NCBI GenBank assembly: GCA_029747585.1
Contig: JAPEVF010000100.1
Coordinates: forward strand, 48,618-112,617
From: Pleurotus djamor
Lineage: Eukaryota > Basidiomycota > Agaricomycetes > Agaricales > Pleurotaceae
DNA: 64,000 nucleotides
Direction: 5' to 3'
Numbering within the stretch: the first letter of the stretch is position 1; every line of letters begins with the position of its first letter. Below the pieces are notes generated by a model. That model was not told where the DNA came from. It ran no database searches and worked only from the letters and a program-made list of their open reading frames with translations. Position numbers and translations under genes: made by a program. Of the stretch, positions 55,288 through 64,000 are shown one piece after another.

Positions 55288-56244
55288 ATTTCCCCGTTTT
55301 GGCTTTGTACAATACCCGTGTTGTCCTATTCCAATCCACTCGGTCGCTACAGGACTCGATTTGCGTGATGTGTCGTAACGCCGCCCTTGACATGATTATC
55401 TTCCCGGACACCCGGAGGCCCAACGTCCTTGGAGATGGTCAAATGAAGGCATGGTTGACCTTGGTACCAGTGACGCCTTTATTTCATTTTTTCCAAGCGC
55501 TGTATAAGCGCCGTCACTGATCCCGTTCACAGCTGCGGACGATACCAACGCAGGAACCTTAACGAACCTCACTGTGTGTTCCGAACCCATGCGTGAAAAG
55601 GTCATTAGAGGATAACCTACACTAGAGGTATGTTTTGAAACCTCTTCCATCGAAATCTCTGTTGTTCCACTATCATACTCACGACTCGAGCAACAGGAAA
55701 CTTGTCCCTTGTTCGGTCGTGGGCACGCGCACTATTGACACAGAGCTTCAAACCACAGGCTGCTCCGGGTCATACGGCGCTGTGGAACGCTTGTCGACAC
55801 GTTGAGAAACGCGACACCCACCAGGATGGCTCCATGGGTGGGAGATTTTGGATATGACATGTGTACGTGGGGTAATTCAGTTCTCACCCAAACGATTGTC
55901 CTTGCCAATGCCGAAGCCAGCCGCTCCCCTTGTGGCGCGCTCGAGGTGAGTCGACCTTGTCCTCCTTTTGCATATTAGGAGCGATCCATTCAGCACATCT
56001 TTTCCAAAGGATCAAATGACCGTGACGGAATATAACGTTTACATACAGCTAATCAATACGCCGAGCACTTCAACCCTATTTTGAGCTGCCACCGCTCTAT
56101 AGTCTCTCAGGTGCTCACAGTTTCTGCCCTTCCGTCTCTCAGGACGTATCGAATATGGGATATCGTGGTGTCCTTGGAGCCTTCATAAGATCCCAGGCAT
56201 CAACAAAGCGTGGATCCTTTCCCAACCGCTCATTGAACCCCAAC
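55288..56244. other. Intergenic, no gene seen
   Basis: About 950 bp between the vps68-type gene and P450 C. Short frames only. Confidence 0.45.
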
Positions 56245-58510
56245 ATGAGCGTCTTGATCGTCCTCTCAGTCCTCTTTTCCGCTACTCTCTTCATTGACTT
56301 GATTCGTCGTCGTAGGCAAACGGGGCTGCCCCTTCCCCCTGGACCCAGAAAGCTTCCTATCATTGGGAACTTCCTCGTCGCACCCAACGAGTATCAGTGG
56401 ATCAAGTACGCGGAATGGTCTAAACAATATCGTTGCGTATCTTCCTTTCTAACCTTGCCATGGTTCCTTGAATCGTGCTGACATTCATCGCTAGAGTCCG
56501 ATATCCTGCACCTACGTGTTCTAGGAACGAATTTGATCATACTGAACTCCCTTGAGAGCGTTCAGGAGATACTCAACCGGAGGTCTGCGCTATCGTCCAG
56601 CAGGTGACGTCACCCATTGTTGAGCAACTTGGAAGAGTGTGCTGATCGTCCCATGTTGTATCCCGCAGGCCCGTCAGCATCATGCTCAATCAACTGTCCG
56701 TCATTCAGCTCTCTGTAACTCGTCCTATACTCATCACACCCTTTCTAAATCTCTAGCATGGGATGGGAGTGGAATTTCGGCCTTATTGCTTATGGAAACC
56801 CATGGCGAGATCGAAGACGCTTATTCTGGCAGGAGTTCAATCCCATAAACTCCCTTCACCATCAACCCAGTCAACTCAAGCATGCACACCAGTTTCTTCG
56901 GAACCTCCTTGACGATCCGTCAGACTTCACAAATCAATGCCGTTAGTGAGTACCTGCCCTTTTCGCTCATGCGTGTCGTCACCCTGGGGCGAGTAAGAGC
57001 TGATTGCTGTCTTGTATTTCCATAAGTACGCCGGCGTCATCCATTATCGAAGTCGCGTATGGACTCCCTGTACAAGCCAAAGACGACCCTACGATCCTTC
57101 GTGCGGACAAAGCTACCCATCACCTCGATAACGCTGGTATCACGGGCACGTACCTCGTTGACAACCTCCCGGTGCTTCAATATCTCCCGTCATGGTTTCC
57201 TGGCGCGGGGTTCCTGAGATACGCAAAACGGGCTTACAAGGAAACGATGGATATGGTTGATATACCTTATGCGCAAGCTCGCGAACGCTTGGTGAGTTCG
57301 TTCGTATCTCATTGCACAGCACGGAATGGCAAATTGCTGACTGAGGCTGCTGTTTGTGGGTGTAGATCACGGGCGACTCGTCCCCGTGTGTTGTTACACG
57401 GGCTTATCTGCGTGATGAAAGCATCCTAGAAGACGCTGAGAAGGAAAGAGTCGTCAAGGATGCTGCTTCTGTAGCCTATGTGAGTCATTTTGGCATGCTA
57501 CTCGCGTTGAACGGGCTTTTTTGACCATTTGTCACTTTGCTTGGTCTTCCATCCTTTAGTCGGCCGGCGTAGATACAACGCCTGCGCCGCTCATCAACTT
57601 CATCGCAGCAATGGTCATGTTTCCTCAGGTACAGAACAAAGCGCAACTGGAACTCGATCGAGTACTAGGTGGTCGACTCCCGACGTTTGAAGACAAGTCC
57701 CGCATGCCGTATATCGAGGCGATAATGTGGGAGGTCCTTCGGTTGAGTGCTCTCTGGCATGCCCTGGATTTGCGGTACTTATCTGGACTCACACTGAATA
57801 GGTGGAAACCGGTCCTGCCTCTGGGTATGCGTCGCTAGTTTCATGCTCCAAGGGTCATGATCGTTAAAAATCATATTTTCATCTCCAGGGCTCGCGCACC
57901 TCTTAATGATAGACGATGTCTACAATGGTTACTTCCTACCCCAAGGTAGTACCATTTTCGCTAACGTTTGGTACGTTTTCACCAACGTCCCGAAATCTTG
58001 TTTTGACGGTCATTTCTTCAGGTTCATTTTCAAAGACGAATCTATATTCCCTCAAGCAGAGGAATTCAAGCCCGAGAGGTTCATCACTGCGGATGGGAAG
58101 ATCAACTCGAAGCTCACCGACATTGTGGAGATCGGGTTTGGATTTGGCAGGAGGTGAGCTCTACTCTCCGCATCTGGCTCTAACTTGGGCTCGACGTTCA
58201 TCACGACCTTACTCCAGAATATGCCCTGGCCGCTTCTTCGCTAGAGATAGTATATGGCTTTGGTTAGCCTCAATGCTTACTGTCTTTGACATTACCAAAT
58301 CGAAGGATCAGCAGGGGAGGGAGATAACCCCAGTATTGGAAGTGGAGCCTTTGCTTGTCACGTTAGTCCCTTTCGAATCACCTACATTTATATTTGTGGT
58401 ACTCACGCGGTGGCGCGGACTGGAGTAGGAGAATCAAACCGTTCCAATGCGAAATCAAGCCACGGTCAAAAGAAGCTGAGAAGTTGATCCGCGATTCTGA
58501 CTTGGTTTGA
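56245..58510 (+). CDS. Cytochrome P450 monooxygenase, copy C
   Basis: Start at 56245 (MSVLIVLSVLFSATLFIDLI anchor), hinge LPLPPGPRKLPIIGNFLVAP. Exons then give SDILHLRVLGTNLIIL, MGWEWNFGLIAYGNPWRDR, NHCxx-type RYTPASSIIEVAYGLP (split by an intron), SWFPGAGFLRYAKR, the linker TRAYLRDESILEDAEKE, I-helix SAGVDTTPAP, ExxR (IMWEVLR), ERFITADGK and the heme loop FGFGRR/ICPGRFFAR. The end is RSKEAEKLIRDSDLV with stop 58508-58510. Donors are sometimes weak (GTTGCG, GTCCGT) but phases agree throughout. Its closest relative in the window appears to be the gene at 62934. It converges on P450 D with 650 bp between stops. Confidence 0.88.
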
Positions 58511-59161
58511 TACGACGGTATCTGAAATATGTTCTCCGCCCAATCTCGGACTCCAACATTGTCTGGCTCAGATACTGCATCCCTTCAACTTCAGCTCACA
58601 TTGGCGACTAAGGACGCCAAGATGCTACTTGTCCCTTTAAATTTCGGTTCTCTCTCTGATAATGGTACCTTGTGCTTGTGGGAGTATTGTTTGTATTGGA
58701 CCAGGTCATTTGCGCGCCCTTCTCGTTATCATGGACATAAGACGGAGGTTCACAAGATCTGCGATCGTGGGTTTGAACTTTGATCCCACATAAATATACT
58801 CCCAGACATATAGAGTACATACTGACTTGTGGCTTAGACTTTTGTTCTTGCGTGGATTCTAAATAAGGAACATTTTCAGCAATGAGACTCGGCGCGTTAC
58901 GCTCTGAGACTTGGGAGGCTGGTCGCGTTACATGGCATAGGGATTGAAGTTCCACGACTCCGAGAATATGGGAACATCTGGTCGACAGCCTCAAGAGATC
59001 TCAGCTCGAAACGGGATCAAATCGTGGGCATCAGATCGAGGGCCTTCGAAAAATACTCTGGAAGCATACTCCAGAGCGGCAAGGGCCGCGTTGCCAAAAT
59101 AGTTGTTATTCTTGACAGAACTGAGAATATCGTACACTTTACTTCATTTTATCCCTGGATA
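58511..59161. other. Intergenic between convergent P450 genes
   Basis: About 650 bp shared by the 3' ends of P450 C and D. Nothing else supported. Confidence 0.5.
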
Positions 59162-61380
59162 CTATGACTTCTCATTCCTAACTATCAAGTCCACGACCTC
59201 GGTTGATCTTGGGGTTATAGAGCATTTGAACGGACGTAATCTCCTAGAAACAGGTGTAGATGTTCCAAGGTTCACGGGTTGAGTATGGAGTGTTCGCGTG
59301 GGTAGGAAAGTAAGGAACTTACGAGACAAGCAGCGGCTCTAGCTCCAATTCCGGAAGAATGTCTTTCCCAAAAGCATCTTTGGCAGGGGAAATATCAAAG
59401 GCAAAGAGAATCGACACGAGTGTGATCTGGAGAGAGTCTAGAGCAAACGCTCGTCCAGGACACATCCTATGGAAGACAGAATGAGTTGCAAGGATAGGGT
59501 TCGTGAGTAAGGCACAGCATAGTTACCGTCGCCCAAAACCAAATGACATCGTAACAATGTTGATGAGGTCTTTGTTCAATTCGCATTGGACGCCATGATC
59601 AAGCTTTCGGATGAAACGTTCAGGCATAAACCTCTCAGGCTCGGGGAAGAGCACAGGATCATGCATGATCGACCTGTTTGCATACCCGCGAAGCGGGGCT
59701 GTGAGAGAATGCACAATTGAATCAATGGACGACTCGGGACTTTACCAGACGTTGCAGGAGATAAGGCTTCCTTTTGGGATACGATAGCCCCGAAATACAT
59801 CCTCGGATGTGGAGAGATGAACGATACCTGGTGAGAGCGAACTGAACGAGGGACAGAAGAGGCATGTGAGGGGAGTACGTACCCATAGGAATGAATGGCT
59901 GCCATCTAAATTTTTGATAAGGTGTGAGATGATCGATGAAGCGGACTAACGGGAAGGGAAGACAGAAATACACGGACCTGAGAAGCTCCCATACCATCGC
60001 TTGGCAATATACGAGATGAGGGATGTCATCAAAGGCGGGGAGGCGATGTTCGTCGTGCATTATCACCGCGTCGATCTCCTCCTGCGCCTTGCGCTGGATG
60101 TCGGGATAAAGCGCCATCGCCGCGAAGAGAGTTAATAAAGGAGCCTGGGTGGTGTCTGCCCCGCCTGTTTTATACGTATGGATGAGAATCCATGTAGCGG
60201 GGCTTGTACGGCGTACCTATATAAGCCATTGCAGCCACATCCTTCACCAACTTGTCCTGCTCCGGTGTTGAGGTAAGCCTGTCGCTGCCGGCGTTGAGTC
60301 TCAAGAGGCTGCGAGACACTACGCTACTTTGAGGTGCTGACGTCTGCTCCGCATTCTACAACGGTACAGATGATATCTTGTCAACGCACGAAAAAGTCAA
60401 AAACAACAAGCTTACATATTGCTGTACAGCTTCAGCGTAAGGTATTTCGATCATCTTCATCGTATCTTTGTGTGCCGCGTCCGCAACCCTACGAAACCCA
60501 GCTCCGGGAAACCATTTTGGAAGGTGCTGTAGCCATGGGAAGGCATCGACCCATACCGTTCCGAAGCCCATGATCTTCTCGAAATGGTGGACTGTCGTGG
60601 AGATGAGGTCAATGAGCTTGTCATCATATAGCGCGATGTCCAGTCCGTATGTCGCTTCGAGGATTGTGGACGCCGGAGCACTGAAAATTTTAATCAGCAC
60701 TGGTCTAGGCCTACGGCCGATAGCGAACTAGACTTACTAATGTGTATGTTCAATGAACTTATCGGGTGATTCGAAGAGTCGACGTAGGAATCGTCTTGCA
60801 TGCTTGAGTTGGATGGGTTTGTACGGTGAACATCTGAGTGAGGAAAGATTGAATTCTTGCCAAAATACTCGACGTCGAGCTCGCCATCCCTCTCCGTAAG
60901 GGGCCAGAGCAAGGTTCCATTCCCAACCCATACTAGAGGTTTCCATCGTTGACAAGATTACAAAGGAAGATTTTGGGAGGTGGACGTACAGTTTATGCAA
61001 CATCATAGAAAACGGACGGCTGGAGGTAAGGGCTGACCGACGATTGAGTAGCTCGTTGACGCTATCCAGTGAGCTAAGAATGATTAAGGGTTGACGGAAG
61101 GCCTTAATACATAGGATATCCGTTCCTGTAGAGTTCACCCGTGAATATTTTGAAGACCGACCAGATGAAATTTATTGGGATAGACTCAACTATACTCCTC
61201 TGCCCACTCAGCGTACTTGTTCCACGGTCGATTTGTAGGTACGTCCAGAAAGCTTCCGATAATTGGGTACCTTCGAGGACCTGGCGGGAGGGGGAGAGAA
61301 GAACGGCCAGATCGCCTGAAGGTCGGCCAGATCACGGCGAGAAAGAGCCCGAAGCAGGCGACGATGAACAGAGCAGACAT
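59162..61380 (-). CDS. Cytochrome P450 monooxygenase, copy D (diverged)
   Basis: Start at 61380 (MSALFIVACFGLFLAVIW anchor), hinge LPLPPGPRRYPIIGSFL. Blocks follow: TDILCIKAFRQPLIIL, MGWEWNLALAPYGEGWRAR, STILEATYGLDI, KWFPGAGFRRVADA, I-helix GGADTTQAP, ExxR (MVWELLR), MPERFI with a longer insert before SFGFGRR, and the heme exon MCPGRAFALDS. The stop is at 59162-59164 after RNEKS. It keeps all catalytic signatures but differs from the other four in many family blocks (for example APYGEGW versus PYGNxW, and GYRIPKGSLIS versus GYFLPxxS), so it is probably a different subfamily. An ATG at 61428 is in frame, but the TATA box at 61438-61445 lies too close to it, favouring 61380. Confidence 0.88.
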
Positions 61381-61437
61381 GGGAGGCAGGTGGATGGTCG
61401 GGTGGGGCAAGTGGCTGAATCCTCTCATGAGCCCATT

Positions 61438-61445
61438 AATTTATA
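61438..61445 (-). promoter_or_regulatory. TATA box of P450 D
   Basis: TATAAATT on the minus strand, about 58-65 bp upstream of the ATG at 61380 and only 10-17 bp from the alternative ATG at 61428. Confidence 0.55.
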
Positions 61446-62881
61446 ACCCAATTCTTAAGCCTGGGGAACGTACCTCAGGAATGTGGGGTGCATGTGGTCA
61501 TAAACCGCACAGCTGATAAGTAAACTACAATTGAACAGAATCTTTGATTGAGTTGACATTAGTAATTACATAAGTTTGCCAAATCTCTCACCTATTCGAC
61601 GCCGTCTTGTCAATCCTAATGAAATTGTAGGCACGAAAAAAAAGAGTTTTGTGGTAGGAAAGAGCGTGCATAAGAGCCCCTTAGACAAGCTAAGGTAGGC
61701 TGGAGTTACCTTGGGTCAGATATGAAAAGCCTTGGAGGCGATTTTGAATCAGCCCCGCAGGAGTTTGAACCAAGTTTGAAGTGAGAGCGTTAACTATGTT
61801 CGATGCCGTGTTGATGCGGATGAGTCAGGCGTTCTGAAGCAAGTTGATTGTGACATGAGAAAGTACGAGAATAGTGCGGAAAACGCAGAGGAAATGAGGG
61901 TACGCTGACATGCACGCACTGTGAGGGAGAACAAATGGATATGATTCTATTGGGAAAGACAAAAAAGGACAAGCCGACGCCGACGCCGGGCCGCCAAACT
62001 TTCTCACACCCTCCACCATTTCGATCAAATTTCGATCGAGTTCCCTAGGACACCTTCCTTTCGTGTCCACTATCGTCTTCGACTCTGCGTGATTGAACAT
62101 ATAGCTCTGCACCGAATCCACCCCCAGGGCTAAGAACCTGGACCAGTAATGGCGGTGCACGTACCGCGGAGGCGCACTGGTGAGTCTTACTCCTTCCTCG
62201 TGCTCTAGCTTTGCTCATACTACGTTACTAGTTTTGACTTGTGAATCCGATATCTCTGGGCTACCTCATCGCTGTGAAAGCCCAGAGCGCGTGAAGCTTG
62301 AACGACAGACTGGTCACCAACCTAGGGGAAGAGGTTTTTTGCGGATGTGAAGCCTATATTCCTTGATGGATGCAACCGACGGACCAACCCATCAGCTCTG
62401 CCCGACTCTGAATGACCTGTACTCTGCTCTACATTGTGATAGATTCAATACGTCCGCGTCCCTCCGAGTACGTGATCTACCCAGCATCTTGTTGGAGACG
62501 CCAAAATTTTGCTTATCCAACCTACTGTAAAGTATGTGTTCCTCGGCTGCCTGCCCATCGGTTTTTTCTCTTTTCTTTGCTTCTCATTAGAGTACAGTAC
62601 CTGGGACAGGCTTGATGAACTCGGTGTCTATTCAAAAGGACGTCTGGCGCGCTCTACTTGGCTCATACCCACATTCACCCGACATTGCTCTGTTGGCGGT
62701 TACTGTGGGCTCTTCGACATCATCGCATGCTTCACAAGGGCATCAAATCGACGCAATGTACCATCTACACGATCGTCCCTGGGCTAAACGGTGGTTCTCA
62801 GACTGTGTTGCACGTCACATGGCCCTGTACATCACCCACGAACCTTCCTTGATCCTCCATATACTCCTACCCGCATTGGGG
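61446..62881. other. Intergenic, no gene supported
   Basis: About 1.4 kb between divergent P450 genes. A plus-strand frame at 62612-63124 overlaps the next P450 in another frame and has no family signal. Nothing else seen. Confidence 0.45.
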
Positions 62882-62889
62882 TATAAAGG
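62882..62889 (+). promoter_or_regulatory. TATA box of P450 E
   Basis: TATAAAGG lies 45-52 bp before the ATG at 62934. Confidence 0.55.
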
Positions 62890-62933
62890 GCAGCAGACGA
62901 AATCGCTGGCGATGATCCCCCTCATTCACCACC

Positions 62934-64000
62934 ATGATTACCCCCACATCTCTTGTTGTCTTATCCTCCGTCGCACTACTGCTCGCCTTTTGCCGGCCGA
63001 AGAATCGTACCAGAGTACCGCTTCCTCCTGGGCCCAAGAAACTCCCAATTATTGGCAGCCTGCTCGTCGCACCGATGGAGTACCAGTGGGTAAAGTACTC
63101 CGAATGGTCGAAGGAATATGGTGAGAGTTAGCCCTTTCTTGTGAGCGTGTCTTTGTACTGAGCTGTGTGTATTTCAGGGTCGGATATCATTTATCTTGAA
63201 GTTGCTGGGAATTCCATCGTCGTTCTCCACTCCCTCGAGAGTATTACGGAAATCCTGAATCGCCGTTCCGCAATCAATCCAAGCAGGTAAGTTAGCTTAT
63301 TGATATCCGCTGTTGTACATATTGATCAATGTGCCGTGTTCTGAAGGCCTTATGGGATCATGCTCAGTAAACTGTGCGAAAGCTCGCTACTTTCTTCTTG
63401 CTTTATGCTTCTCACATTGCATTTTTAGTATGGGCTGGGATTGGCACTTTGGCCTATTGCCATACGGTAACCCTTGGCGCGATCGACGGCGCGTTTTCCG
63501 GCAGGAGTTCAACCACTCGAACTCACACAATCATCAAGCGACCCAGTTGAAGTATGCACGAAGATTCCTGAGGGATGTGCTCGACCGCCCTTCGGAACTT
63601 GTGCACCACTGTTACTAGTACGCTCCCCTCCTCCTCCCTTTCCTAGCCTGATACTCATGTACTTATCGCCTGATGTGTGGTTTATTCCAGTACCGTCGCG
63701 TCATCGATCATAGAAGTCACATACGGGCTTCCCGTATGTCCCAAAGACGATCCGATAATTCAACTCTCAGAACGGGCCAACCGACATGTCAACAATGCAG
63801 GTATCCTCGGGACATACCTCGTCGACCTCATCCCCATCCTGCAATACATACCCTCTTGGTTCCCCGGCGCTGGCTTCCAGAGATACGCGAAAGCTGCGTA
63901 CGCCGAAACGATGGATATGATTGACATCCCGTATAGGCAAGCGCGTGATCAATATGTGGGTTTAAACGCTTCGGATGGTTAAGCCGAGCTTGTCTAATTT
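62934..64000 (+). CDS. Cytochrome P450 monooxygenase, copy E (3' truncated by window end)
   Basis: Start at 62934 (context CACCACCATG; MITPTSLVVLSSVALLLAF anchor), hinge VPLPPGPKKLPIIGSLLVAP. Exons read SDIIYLEVAGNSIVVL, MGWDWHFGLLPYGNPWRDR, NHQATQLKYARRFLRDVL, ASSIIEVTYGLPV, SWFPGAGFQRYAKAAYAETMD-type blocks (quoted in part: SWFPGAGFQRYAK), and IPYRQARDQY. The sequence ends within an intron after this, so the I-helix, ExxR and heme exons lie beyond 64000. Up to there every exon is open and in frame. Blocks such as GNPWRDRRR and the short linker match P450 C most closely. Confidence 0.85.

Noticed and set aside
61426..61428. Upstream in-frame ATG for P450 D
   Set aside because: It lies only 10-17 bp from the TATA box, so it is probably upstream of the transcription start; MSALF at 61380 gives a normal anchor.
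62612..63124. 170-codon plus-strand frame
   Set aside because: It overlaps P450 E's start in another frame and has no recognisable content.

Overview
The window looks like a chromosomal segment of a filamentous basidiomycete, most likely an Agaricomycete. Genes are split by many short GT-AG introns (about 45-105 nt), several starts have a TATA box 45-100 bp upstream, and the recognisable families (DUF6534 membrane proteins, F-box/leucine-rich proteins, multi-copy P450s, a QutD-like MFS carrier, a Vps68/TMEM50 protein) are typical of mushroom-forming fungi. I saw no bacterial, plasmid, CRISPR, rRNA or convincing tRNA features. Exon joins were made by eye from splice consensus and reading-frame continuity.

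Layout. 0-3.5 kb: two tandem, related helical proteins of unknown function (the first enters from the left edge). 4.0-5.7 kb: a DUF6534 seven-helix-type membrane protein in eleven exons. 6.0-7.4 kb: a D-amino-acid oxidase (minus). 7.5-9.2 kb and 17.3-19.0 kb: two near-identical direct copies of an F-box/LRR gene segment. Between them lies about 8 kb of DNA without convincing genes but with strong structure: a ~90-bp minisatellite, a TATA-led intron-rich non-coding stretch, then an array of intron-like modules repeating every ~150 bp and, further on, every ~300 bp. A third, diverged F-box gene (18.8-20.0 kb, minus) converges on the second copy.

20.8-46 kb: a gene-poor accessory region. It holds a Ser/Thr/Pro-rich family with a shared C-terminal tail (four loci, at least one broken), a sugar/quinate-type transporter, two PPxY-containing orphan proteins, a small secreted protein, a deleted P450 pseudogene, an orphan with an internal repeat, and two related coiled-coil genes, each interrupted by one ambiguous base (N) that behaves as an extra nucleotide.

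47.5-64 kb: a P450 neighbourhood. Two tandem minus-strand P450s, a vps68-type gene, a plus-strand P450, a more diverged minus-strand P450 and a fifth P450 cut by the right edge. All keep the PPGP hinge, I-helix, ExxR and heme signatures that I could read. No biosynthetic core enzyme (PKS, NRPS, terpene synthase) lies in the window, so the cluster reads as a local family expansion rather than a complete metabolite cluster.
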